64,000 nucleotides of DNA from Phoronis australis. Taxonomy: Eukaryota > Phoronida > Phoronidae. The position numbers were made by a program, and so were the translations under genes. Below the pieces are notes generated by a model, which was not told where the DNA came from, did not search any database, and was given only the letters and a program-made list of their open reading frames with translations. The stretch spans positions 248,001 to 312,000 of the forward strand of contig NMRA01000422.1 in assembly GCA_002633005.1 (NCBI GenBank). The letters are read 5' to 3'. How positions within the stretch are numbered: the stretch's first letter is position 1; the number at the start of each line of letters is the position of its first letter. This document shows, in pieces, positions 42,331 through 53,140 of this stretch.

Positions 42331-43031
42331 GCCAAGCCTTTAGAAGATCAACGATATTAACTTGTATTGACAACTGGAATTCCTTACCATTCAAAATAAA
42401 AGAAAGCACTTCAATCGTCACTCTCAAAAATAACTTTAAAATGCATACCACTACTCCAGACTTGCCTGTCCCATTGACATCATTCCAACTTCCCCGCAAC
42501 CATGAAATAACCCTATACAGATCAAGATGTGGTCTATTCCTAAACAACGAGAAATTTAGACATAATTTTAATAATATTTTGGCTCTGTGTTCCTGTGGAG
42601 ATACCCAGACATATCCTCACATTTTTTTTGCTTGTGAGGTATGCAAGGAGGAGAGGGTACAGCTCTTCCAGGCACTCGAACAATACCCCAATGTTTATAA
42701 AAATACTCTGAAATTCCGCAATTGTACAACAAAATTAATTTCTTTCTATATGGATGTCAAGAACTTAACTCAAACGAAAATATGGTTTTATTTGAAATAG
42801 TATCAGAATTTCTTTATAACATTAAATCTCTTTGTGTGAGTGGATAGAATTTTATACATCTGTATGAAAATAAATTATTTTCATTCGTTGTCATCTATCA
42901 TTGTATTCTTAACATCATTATTTATGTATTTGTATATAATCATTGTATATAGAATTCTTTGTATTTTTTTACCCAGATCTAATGTATATTCATTGTATTC
43001 TGAAGATTTCGTAATAAACATTAAAAAAAAA
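42318..43031 (+). mobile_element. LINE 3' end with poly-A tail
   Basis: The plus frame to 42800 reads FRRSTILTCIDNWNSLPFKI then the K..S..TLKNNFK ending typical of non-LTR RT. A second segment has CSCGDTQTYPHIFFACEVC. The 3' UTR ends AATAAACATT plus an A run at 43031. It abuts the opposite-strand LINE fragment at an ambiguous base (42315). Confidence 0.7.
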
Positions 43032-43102
43032 CTTTGACTAGATTTTAGCTAGGTCCTAGCGTAGGTCCTAGCGTCTACCGAACGCACGCCTGATATGTCG
43101 AC

Positions 43103-46100
43103 ACTTGCAGCCGATTTCATAAAGGTGGCTTAAAGTTAAACCTGGTTTAAATTGGACTTAGACAGGTTTAAAGATAATCTGGTGGTTTGACTGAGAAAAA
43201 TGGACTAGTAAAACCATGGTTTAATTCCAGTTTAGACCTAGTCTAAGTCAGTTTTCATTTCACCAACGAGATCTATGTTCCTTATACCTGCATTTTAATA
43301 CAGGTAAAACTTTAGATGTGGTCAGACCCAGGCTTAATACTGTGAAATATGGCAGGCTTGCACGATATAGGTGTAAATGAATGATGTCGCAGTGTGCATT
43401 TACGACGTACAGGTTTCAGAGCGAGAGTGGACTATTTTCAATTTTGAGTTATAACAACGACACAAGATCAAACGTAGCAGGGTGGGATCCATGATTTTTT
43501 AAAGGGGGGTGTCGGATCAAGAATTTTCTTAAAGGGGCTTCATGTCAACAATGTGAAAATTATAGATTTAATATCACTAAAATCAAGGGAAAAAGGGGGT
43601 CCGGACCCATTGACCCCCCTACATCGGCCTATGCATAGACCAGTACGTGTTGCAGGGTGTCCTTCCGATTCCTCAGAATACGTCGTCGTAAGCGCTAGGT
43701 GTTTAAATGAAGACGGCATTCTCTGATTCTTCTGACTGAGTTCCACCTCCATCGGTCCCCGATTTAAAGTTGTCGGGCATGGGTTCTGCTCCCCCTTTGG
43801 CCCCAAAGATAAACTTTAAAATGACACCGAAATAAATTTTGACATTGATTATGTTGCGGTTATTAAGGAACAGGTACTTTAATGTTTGTACATGTACGTG
43901 CGTTACAAAATGAAAAATGTCCCCTCGTGATATCCTATATCTGCCACAAGGTCTCTCACCGTTTTTGTTTGCAATTTTTCACTTCTTCTCTATCAAATAG
44001 GCCTTTTCTCTGATCAGTTCCGAGAGGGAACATTTTTCCTCACGAAAAAAGCATTTAGACCTTTTTTGCAAATGTCTGCACTGATTCTACTACTGTGCGT
44101 CATTCTATACCCACGTGATCAATGTTACATTGAAGCACTTCAATAGTTTCTTTGTTGGGTTAATCCAGTTCGACACAGTAGGGTGGCTTTGATAAGCCGT
44201 AAAACGTAACAATTTCGTAAAATGTAACAACGATATTGTTTGTAAATGTAACTATATCCTTCCGTAGTTTGCCACGAAGACCTGAATTCAGACTGCCATC
44301 TTTTACTTGTGACTTACATATGAAAGTCAGGATACCCACCATGTTATCATTTTTGTCTCTTGTTGAAAACATTCCTTTTCAAAGAATTGGGTCTCGTTCC
44401 AAAATCTAACTTCAAAAACTTCTTTAAGTTGAATTCTGAAGGTAGACATTTTTTCGAGAACTAGCGACTGCGGTCACTGGGTCATTAAAATAACTGGTAA
44501 CGGACATACAAAACACGCAACAATTTTATGTGGAACGGGACCCAGAATTCAATGATTGAACTGAGTGATTTGAACTAGGTTTCATTGAAAGTGGGTTGTA
44601 AAAAACAAGAACGGTCAATGTCAAAGTCAGCGATGCTTAATATGCGCTTTTTATTCGATGTAGCAAATGGGACACTACAGCAAATTTTCTGCCACGAGTG
44701 TTGTTGACAGCGAGCTGCAACTCAAAAATGGCGCCTTATGAGACACGTGGCTTCACGTCCATTAATAATAGAATGTCCAATCTCTGTCTTTATTTAAACG
44801 TGCTTCTGACTAACAAACATTGACCAAATAGCAATTTTAATTGACATTTTATCTTAAAATATTGATATTTTATCTTAAAAGATCATAGAAAGAGAAAGCG
44901 CATGTTTTGTAGTCCAAAAGGCCCACAGTAAGCTATTTCCGGATTGGTACTTTAAACTGTCGACGTAGACTCGGTATGACTACAATGACCGTGTCCTTCC
45001 AGAGTGGCAAATGTTTTCTATTTCCCCAGCTAGGCCACCCATTTTTACATGTGCATGTCGCGGTTTGATCAGTTGTTACCACCACCACTAATTCAGACAG
45101 GTTTGACATCATAGGAACGAAAATACTTCTTTCAGCTTTAAGCTTTTTAAAACACGTTACTATGGCGTTAATTTTTTAAACTATTGGCTCTCTCATATCA
45201 GACGCGATCTTTTGCTCTTGCACTGGCAAAATCTATCAACCTGTCCGAAAATAAATGCGTGCTTTTACATTGTATTTCCTTCTACCACAATGTCTTTAAA
45301 AATTGTCATTCGTAGCTAAGGTGGTAGACAGAACCCGTCCGTCGGCATCAGACACTTTGGTCTTCCCCCTTTGTGTGGAGCATTAACCATGATTCCAAGG
45401 CAATAAAACACTGGCTCAAATATATCAAACTATCGTGTACTAAAACGGGTGTTTTTTCAATCAAATTGCCTTCCAAAATTGAATTCTCCATGAAAAACAA
45501 TTGTTATAATTATCGTTTGTTCCCGAAGAAATGCGATAAATATTAGCCAAAATATGATGTCATTGTTTCTGTTCATGGTACTAAGGGAAGTGTTTTTACC
45601 GTAATGCCGGACTCACAATTGGGTGTGACCTGTGAACGCCAAGAAGAGATTCCAAGAACGCTTTAACAATAAAAACGTTTTACCTAATCCGGGAATTTCC
45701 TTTCGTCTGGAGTTGAAACTGTACGGGGTACATTTTCGACTATACCAAAAAACTACTCATGTTAAAACAACAATGGAAAGCCACATAGAGACACATCTAT
45801 AAATTCAAGCTGGCACATTTGATAGAATTTCATTCAAACAATCCGAGAAAGAAGACGTTAAGTGCATGACCTGTTTTCCTCCGTGACACAAATACCATGC
45901 AAACTCATGAAATATGACGTAGCTTTCGTAAAATGTAACAATGGTACATTTGTCGCATGTGCATTTGACGTAAATTGCAAAACAGTTTCATAACAACTTC
46001 TTACATTTTAGGAGAGGCCTTACAACGTAAATTGTAACAGTTGTTACATTTTACGTATCATGACGTGCATACTTTAAACCTGGTTTTACTACATCCGCTC

Positions 46101-46210
46101 CCTGGTCTAAGAAAACCAGGCTTTCAGACTTTTAAACCACGTTTAGGAAGACCAGGTTTAAGTCTTTAACCTGGTTTTGTTAAACCACCTCCATGAAATC
46201 GGCTGTAAGT
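43103..46210. mobile_element. Terminal-inverted-repeat element, 3.1 kb, no transposase seen
   Basis: Left end ACTTGCAGCCGATTTCAT and right end ATGAAATCGGCTGTAAGT are inverse, one mismatch. Subterminal TTAAACCTGGTTT motifs occur many times at both ends. Inside, GTAAAATGTAACAA motifs appear in opposite orientations near 44210 and 46030, suggesting a nested element. No coding region was recognised. Confidence 0.75.
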
Positions 46211-46448
46211 ATTTATTTTCAAATGGAAGTTACTTTCAACGATGTAAGGTGTCCGAAGTGGAAAATCAAGAAACAAAAAATATAAATTTGGAAGTATCTT
46301 GTTGTTATTTCAGTGATTGTGCATTGCTACTTGATTAGCCGGCGAAAAGAAAATCGAATTAGTCCTTATTGTCATGCAACCAGTTCTTTGTCAACAGGAA
46401 TCTAATAGATAACGCGTTCATGCGCCGTTTTTCAATTAATTGCTATTA

Positions 46449-46797
46449 TAGTGTTCAGTGAAGGGAAACTGGTCCGGGTGGACACCGTGGTCGTCGTGTA
46501 TTAAGACTTGTGACAATGGTGAGAAGACCCATTCAAGAGTGTGTTGGCAGCTTCTATATGGCAACCACCATTGTGTCGGAGACAGCACCGGATGGAAGAT
46601 TTGTCAAACCATCCTCTGCTCCGTAAGTAAGTAGTGTGTGATGGAATAGGGAAGAATGGACGCCGTGCACCAAACAATGCGGTGATTACGTAACCAGGCA
46701 GCGAAAGTGTGACAACCCAATTCCAGTAAATGGCGGGAAGTCGTTTGATGGCGTCCAGTGTGAAACAAAGTGTGCTAAAACTGCTTATGAAACGAAT
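46449..46797 (+). pseudogene. Decayed copy of TSP1 repeats 4 and 5
   Basis: Reads GNWSGWTPWSSCIKTCDNG, against NWSEWAPWSSCSKTCDYG in the exon at 34064; GDSTGWKICQ follows. Then stops and a frame change, and a fifth-repeat-like part is recognisable at DNA level (CCGTGCACCAAACAATGCGG, GGCAGCGAAAGTGTGACAAC). This is a partial duplicate of the 34064 exon, starting mid-exon in repeat 4. Confidence 0.85.
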
Positions 46798-47298
46798 TTG
46801 TAAATGGCAAGTAGGTTCGTGTCATTTACTGCACATAGTCACACTCGAGAAAACTGATCTTGAAAAGGTGACTTACCGAGCTCACGTTAGCCGCCTCAGC
46901 TACGAGAGTTACGCATGACTGGACTAAATTCCGAAAAATTTTCAACGTTCTTGCTTAGTTTTAAAATAGTGTGTTTTTCATATTACACACAAACTCATAG
47001 TGGCTGAATTAGGGACAGCTCGGGGGCGGTCTCTCTCAAGCCTTGACAGAGGAAAACGCCGTCGACATGACGGTTTTGGTGCTTTCGCAGACACTTTGTT
47101 TCGAAAATCGCGGTATTGCTTCTCACACTACACTGTATACTAAATCCGCCAATTAAACTACTGTGCGTGCGTCTTTCATGATTCGGAAAATTGTGATAAT
47201 TTTCAGGTAAAATATTTAATAAGTGGCAGCTTGCTAATACTATATTGTCATTTTATGCGACAAGCACAACAGTGTGGCAACCATATATGTCGGTGAAA

Positions 47299-47868
47299 AT
47301 GGCTGGTTCACGTCGTGGTGCAAGCAACGGCTCCAATGACTCTACGATGCAGAATGAATTATTGGAAGAAATCAAGCTCATAAGACACACCACGGAGGTG
47401 ATACAGCGGCAAATTGATTCTAAAATTGATAAGCTGAAAAATGATCTGCAATTATGAATGGAAACTCAGCTTAAAGCCTTCAAAGCAGATTTGGATGTTG
47501 GAATTGCCGGTATTGACAACCGCATCCACGCTTTAGAAAAGCGAGTTGCTAAGAGTCTACAGGTTACATTGAACCCCCTGAATGATCACAATGTTTGTAT
47601 TATTGCTTACGGACTACATGCTGACGCAAATGCTCGTCTTCACGATACTGTAACTGATATGTTACGAGGTATCGCCGTGAGAGATGTCGAGCTCGTTGCT
47701 TGTAAATTCATGGGTTCTAGAAGTATGAGCGACACCTGGGCCCGGTCTCTAATCTTTATACTCGAAAGGAACTCGAGACTATTTTTGGCAATTTCTCTGC
47801 TCCTTTTGTCCGAACTTAAAATAATTGGTTATCAGACTGTGCTCGAATACATTATAATTTATGCATAG
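47299..47868 (+). pseudogene. LINE ORF1-like protein, one stop
   Basis: ATG at 47299 (MAGSRRGASNGSNDSTMQNE) leads into a coiled coil (LLEEIKLIRHTTEVIQRQID). TGA at 47455-47457 interrupts; the same frame continues with HALEKRVAK and NVCIIAYGLHADANARLHDT, resembling the RNA-binding segment of LINE ORF1 proteins. It breaks up after KFMGSRS. Confidence 0.6.
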
Positions 47869-48599
47869 GAGTTTCTAGTTCAAGTTTGCCCTTGATGACC
47901 CTTATATTCGTGCTACAAACTCGAGTAAAAACTCGAAATTTCGAGTTCAAACTCGAACTTATTGCTTTAATATTGGGTTTACAAACTGTGAACTAAGGGC
48001 AATAAATTATCTANCAAGACTTTGGTGTAAGAACAGCCTCCCCGCAATTTCTGGTACTGTACACTTTTCGCGAATGCGGTCACTTTCTCAATGTGAGTGC
48101 CCCCTTGGTCATTCCTTGTATAGACCTAACTTGTTATAGAGTGTGTCTTCAAACGGACTCGCGACCAGACTACGGCGCCCGCCACAATAGCAATTCTTCG
48201 GAAAAAGATTTTTTTTCAAAAATATTACATGTACATGTACACTGTATGATATTGCGCAAGACAACTTTACTATACACCAGTTACAAACGTGTTGAGTGTA
48301 ATAGAATGACACGGCATGACAGACGAGGTAAAAACGTTGCACGTCAATTCGCCTGAATATCAGGGTTGCGGCACCGCAGTATTTCCCCTAAAGGCAAATC
48401 AAAATATATCTTAGGGTAAAGAAGCTAGTTACCTAAAGAAATCAGCTATAGAACTGCTCATTCAGCAGTGAATCCATGTAAAATGCTTGGCTACTTCAGA
48501 AGTGTCGACGGAAGCGCGCGCACAATAAATCCCCGCGCGTTTTGCGGATGAGCCACAAAGACTCAGCAATTCACAATGCAAAAAACTATATTTTCAGAG

Positions 48600-48766
48600 T
48601 GAACCCCCCCTCAATTTTTTCCAAGTTGGTTTACTTGGGGTTTACACACGCTGGCGGTGCCGTTTTTGTTTTGCTGGAGACGCTTTTGTTTTTTTTAATT
48701 TTTGGGTCCTGGCTCGAGGGGGGGTTTAAACCCCCTGAACCCCCCGTAGATCCGCCACTGAGAACA
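48600..48766. repeat. MITE fragment, GGCGGATCTAC family
   Basis: Right end CCCCGTAGATCCGCCACTG preceded by GGGGGGTTTAAACCCCC, as in the copy at 59287. The left end is unclear (AACCCCCCCTCAATTTTTTC near 48602). It sits inside the LINE. Confidence 0.55.
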
Positions 48767-48769
48767 GGC

Positions 48770-50640
48770 AATAAACTATATTTCATTCAAAATATTGACG
48801 AAGTAGGCCTAAGACAGATCATAGATTTTCAGACCAATCGATTTGGTGACTTCGTGAGAGACTCGAAACTGGCTATTGCTAATGGCAGAATTACTCCAGA
48901 ATTTGACAACTTGACCTCTGTCTCGGCTAGAGGAAATGCTGTTATAGATTATTTTTTAACTGACCAACATAATTTGAAGAATGTATCGTTTTCTGTTTCT
49001 AAGACTTCTGGTATTATTGATATGTTAGATATCCACGCATTGATTGGCCGAAGATGTAAATCCCCAGAACATTCTGTTTTTGTTTAAAAGTTTAACATCT
49101 CCGAGCCTGGTGCATGATCATCTGGTATCGACAAACCTTTACATTCAAGTACTCCTGTCATCTATTGTTCAAACAAGAAAGTCGTCTAACCTTTCTACAT
49201 TTGTGACATTTGTGGACATGAAAAAAGCTTTTGATTGGACAAACCATAGCTTCTGTTTTATAAATTACTGCAAAATGTTATTAATGGTAGAATGTATGAT
49301 GCAATTCGTGTGATTTACAGAAGTCCGTTAAACTGTATACGATTAAGTGGCACTCTGTATAGTGGATGCCTCACTCCCGGAAATGGTGTCCGTCATGGGG
49401 ACGTTTTATCGCCGACACTCTTTGCCTTGAATATAAATGACTTAGCTCTGGACATTATAAAATGGGTAAAGGTGTCAAATGAGGCATATCTTGGATTCCA
49501 TTTTCAATCTCAGACAGAAGTGCATTATCGTAGGCCTACGATAATGCACTTCTGTCTGAGATTGAAAATGGAATCCAAGATATGTTGAAGGTTTTATACA
49601 ACTGGTGTAAAAAGTGAAGAATGGTTGTGAACATGGCAAAAACTAATTTCCGAGGTAATTCTACGCCTAGAGCCAATTTTTAATTTATTTTTAATAGTGT
49701 CATTAGTTATAAATCCTCATACAAATATTTAGGCTGTATTCTGGATCAACACCTTAACTTCAAGATAATTTGAATACATTATCTGAAGCTTCTGGTAGAG
49801 CGTTAGGGAAGATATGTTCAACATTCCGTGATAACAAGAATCCAGTATTCGAAACGTTTAAAACATTATTTAATTCTTGTGTGGCACCAGTTTTGGATTA
49901 CGGGTCATCGTTTAAAAATATTCAAAAAAGGTATGCGTTTTTAGCTAGGGGTCAACCGATTTACAGCCACTCATGCTGTTAGTGACGATATGGGGTGGAA
50001 CTCCACCGGAAATAGACTTAAATTGAATATGTTGCGTCTTTGGAACAAACTAGTGACCACAGGAGGTGATAGGTTACTGAAGACGGTATTTCTATGGGAC
50101 AATTCTGTTGGTAAAAATGGTTGGATGGATGGAATCAAAAACTTGTTTAACATAACTGGCAAGCAATCCAGTTTTCAAACTTTGACTACTTGTAACGTTG
50201 GAGATGCTAGAAACAAACCATTTGAATACTCGAAACATGTTTGGACTGAGTCTGTTGTAACAAAACCCAAGTTAAGGACCTACATTTTATTTAAGCACGA
50301 GTTTTTAACTGAACTGTATGTGAAGCTTAATTTATCTCGTTCCTAGCAATCTCTTTTGGCTCAGTTTAGAGCAGGAAGTCGCCCATTGCACTTGGAAACT
50401 GGTCGTTATGTAAACACTCCTGTAAGTGACAGACTTTGCTTGTTTTGTGATTCTTGTTCTGTGGAGGATGAGCTACATTTTGTGTTTGATTGTTCTCTTT
50501 ATAACTCACTAAGGTCTATTCTATTTAAAGTGTACGCAACATAACTCTAGTACCTCAAAATACATTTTATTATTATATCTTACTTGATTTCAGTGCCTTT
50601 AGTGCACAGCTCATAAAGAAACACGTAAAAATTGAAAAAT
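48770..50640 (+). pseudogene. LINE ORF2 remnant: endonuclease, RT and zinc tail
   Basis: Order on the plus strand: endonuclease C-terminus (FGDFVRDSKLAIANGRI, SARGNAVIDYF), RT block FVTFVDMKKAFDWTN, RT block NGVRHGDVLSPTLFALNIND, then a perfect palindrome (49485-49584) in place of the YxDD block, then GYNW-type helix sequence, LDYGSSF, and a zinc tail CLFCDSCSVEDELHFVFDC. Stops and frame changes are scattered throughout. The C-terminus resumes at about 51537 after an inserted element. Confidence 0.8.
49485..49584. repeat. Perfect 100-bp palindrome
   Basis: Fifty-base arms with no spacer, centred on GGCC at 49533-49536; every base pairs. The right arm is normal LINE coding sequence (ALLSEIENGIQDML), so the left arm is an inverted copy of it. 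Confidence 0.97.
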
Positions 50641-50755
50641 ATAATAATTATGTACAACGTCATGGGTTGAACCCAAGTCGTTCGGCACACTGTTCGGATC
50701 AGCGACTAAGTGTATAGAGTGAAGTATATTTAACGTCGAGAAGGTTCGTAGAGGG

Positions 50756-50985
50756 ATGAAAAGATGTGTTTGCGGAGGCTGCAGCAAAAGCAGTCAGACG
50801 GAGAACGTCTCGGTGTTCCGAAGGACGCCAAAGTTGCGCAGTAGTGGCATCGCTTCGTGCGCCGAACGAGAGTGTGGGACCTCAGCGTGGACCAAGCGAT
50901 TCTGTCCGGGGCCACTCTGTGTTCTGCCCACTTTGAGGAGTCGTGTCTCGACTCCAATCAGAGGAGATGTTACGATGGTTCAATA
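50756..50985 (+). pseudogene. THAP-type zinc finger fragment, frame-shifted
   Basis: ATG at 50756 reads MKRCVCGGCSKSSQTENVSV then F. In another frame it continues WHRFVRRTRVWDL and ATLCSAHFEESCLDS. C-x2-C near the start and C-x2-H (CSAHF) near the end are the four THAP zinc ligands, with the Trp between them. At least one frame change and one stop. THAP fingers occur in P-element-type transposases and in host regulators. Confidence 0.55.
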
Positions 50986-51020
50986 AAGGACAATATTTAC
51001 TATTCAGAAACATCGGCTCT

Positions 51021-51260
51021 TTATTCAGGATGACTGGGTTGACTGGCCGAGCCCGAGGCCGCTTCTCTCGCGGGAGGATCCAGTTCGTAAGGCCTCAAAG
51101 TAGAAAAGTACGTAGCTGAAAGCATATCAAACTCGTTCTCGCTTTCGTACAACCCCATTTCGTCATCCTGGCCAACATTCTCGTACGTTTCTTCATAGTA
51201 TTTGTTCATTTCTTGCTCATAATCGTTGTCGTTTTCAAATTCCCTACTCTCCGCCGTTGT
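51021..51260 (-). CDS. Acidic open frame of unknown function in the THAP element
   Basis: Minus-strand frame rich in E, D, N and Y (FENDNDYEQEMNKYYEETYE, DDEMGLYESENEFDMLSATY), ending PSHPE with a TAA that overlaps AATAAA. It converges on the THAP fragment. It may be the last coding part of the element or a chance frame. Confidence 0.3.
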   Translation of the reverse strand, partial: TTAESREFENDNDYEQEMNKYYEETYENVGQDDEMGLYESENEFDMLSATYFSTLRPYELDPPAREAASGSASQPSHPE

Positions 51261-51529
51261 TCAATGCTAGTCGCTGATCTCTTGTGTTCAACTCATGATG
51301 TCACATAGCGGGAAATGTGAAAATTGGCAAAATTGAAAGAGAAATCAAAATTTCGAGCTAATGACACAAGATAATCATGGATTTGGCTAAATTTTACGTC
51401 ATACATTTAGTCTGTGGCCACCGGTAATTCGAAATGTGCAAATATCCATGGTGTGTACTGTTTAATAACTTTCACTTCAAGTCCCGAACTTTGCAGATTT
51501 TAGAAGATTAGAAACGTTAAAACTGCTGT

Positions 51530-51780
51530 TACAGTATTTCCTTAGGCAATTTGTCAAATATATCAAATCTGCTTTTGAACTTAGAAACCGTCTCATTTAT
51601 AGTAGGCCTACCTCTGAGTTGAGTGGTTAAAGTGACTAATAAGCCCAAATGGGCTTGGTACTTATTTTTCATACGAAAGCTATACGTATTACTGTTTGAA
51701 TTAATTGTATTTGTCACTATAATAAATAAACATATAACTGTTTGAATTAATTGTATTTGTCACTATAATAAATAAATACA
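51530..51780 (+). repeat. LINE C-terminus/3' tail and 40-bp tandem duplication
   Basis: Starts FLRQFVKYIKSAFELRNRL, then 3' UTR with AAGCCCAAATGGGCTT hairpin. ACTGTTTGAATTAATTGTAT with TTGTCACTATAATAAATAAA occurs twice (51692 and 51738), a duplicated LINE tail end. Confidence 0.6.
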
Positions 51781-51796
51781 ATACAATGTAATGTAG

Positions 51797-51878
51797 TTAG
51801 AATCGTCGTAGGAGGGATAGGGACCATCATCGTCATCACTGTCATCGGTGTTGCTTTGGTCATTATTTACAAACGCCT
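51797..51878 (+). pseudogene. Duplicate of the transmembrane exon, frame intact
   Basis: Acceptor aatgtag and donor GTAAGT at 51879; phase 1 to phase 2, exactly as exon 35133-35235. It reads RIVVGGIGTIIVITVIGVAL then VIIYKRL, against VGITVGGIIVIVVIVGAA and IIIYKRM in the parent. No tail exon was found downstream and its TSP1 partner is broken, so I call it a relic. Confidence 0.8.
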
Positions 51879-52599
51879 GTAAGTGTAAGGATGTCAGGCT
51901 TTTATTAACACCTCATATTTCCCTTACTTTAACTTACGTGATAAACAGTCGAGGTTTCGTTATCGGGAGCCATTTACTGGTCTCTTGAAAGGCTTTTGAA
52001 ACTCAAGCAAATCCTTCGCATACAGCATTCAATGCAGCTACTCTTGCGTCCTCTAAATTAAGTCACAGTGTAATCCAAGCCTAACGAACGGATGCTATAA
52101 ATCAAAGTTAAAAAAGTTCTTGAAAACAATGCTTCCCTCAAAGAATAATAATTGGAGATTTTTTCTACTCACTTGACTTAAAGGGAAATTATACTGTTTA
52201 CGACCACGAAACGCATATTTGGAATAATGGTATTTGATAAGGTGCCCTCTTGAAGTTATTAGCTTTAATCTGAGTTATAAGAAACGAAACCGTGTTTTTT
52301 GTGATTTTATAGTTATTGTCTGCCAGACAATCAGTGAAATCAACGCCGTTTTTTGTCTTGTACTACTGCATATCGTCGTGTTAAGCTGGATAAAAACGAA
52401 AACCATAACCTACCCTTTAACATTCTTCGCCTTGGTAGGGATTAATTTCTGTTACCAACATCATCAAAACCATCAGCGACAACGCTTCAGAATGCAGTTA
52501 AGTTGGCGAGTCCTAAAATTGGGAATTGGAATATGGCACATCTATGTACAATTGTCTGCTTTGGTAGCAGCCTGGCGTATTCAAATGGGGACACATTTA
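51879..52599. other. No feature recognised
   Basis: Includes a 129-codon open frame at 52234-52623 without recognisable domain. No counterpart of the cytoplasmic-tail exon was seen. Confidence 0.45.
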
Positions 52600-53140
52600 A
52601 AATTGTTGGGTAGGCATCAGTGAGCTGGGAACACTTTGTAATGAAAAGTTAGAAAACGCCTAGGGTTGTACTGGGTTACGATGGCCACCAGCAAAAGTCC
52701 TTGGGGTTATGCTCAAAACGAGGGCCAAATCTTATTACCACCTCAGCACATGTTGCCAATGGTTAGGGGAACAACCAAAATTTGTGACTATGGGAGGGTC
52801 AAATCTCATGTGGCATACATACAACAGTGCTTTTATCCGTTCAGCATTCCTCCCATGTACCCCCTGGGAGGGGTCAACACGTGCCCATTTGGCACCCACC
52901 TGGTTTGCACTCCTCCCTTGTACCCCTTTGATGGCACCTGGGGGCAACTCCACCAGGAGCAATCACACAGTAATTTTTTGGTGCGTAGAACGTCATTTAA
53001 GTATGACTTTTTCAGTGTTGACATGGTTCGGACTGTGCCGCTAAACTAGTGTTGCTTATTTTCCGCTCGAGGCTGTAGCTGCCGGCGAATGACAAGATGG
53101 CGGAGTGAACGCTCCTATTCTAAGCACACTCCTTTATAAA
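52600..53140. repeat. Dispersed repeat, copy 1
   Basis: Shares with 61190-61885, in the same order: CAGTGAGCTGGGA, CAATGGTTAGGGGA, AAAATTTGTGACTATGGGAG, TCAACAC..GCCCATTTGGC, GCACCCACCTGGTTT, AATCACACAGTAATTTT, GCGGCGAATG/GCCGGCGAATG and ATGGCGGAGTGAAC. Confidence 0.75.

Larger units (their letters stand above)
50649..51306. mobile_element. Small TIR element with THAP-finger remnant, inside the LINE
   Basis: GATCAGCGACTA at 50697-50708 recurs inverted at 51268-51279 (perfect 12 bp). Imperfect inverse matches extend outward (GTCATGGGTTGAACCCAAG against GTTGAACTCATGATGTC). The LINE C-terminus stops before it and resumes after it (FLRQFVKYIKSAFELRNRL at about 51537), which shows an insertion. 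Confidence 0.65.

Noticed and set aside
52234-52623. 129-codon open frame
   Set aside because: Hydrophobic, no family resemblance, no splice or promoter support.
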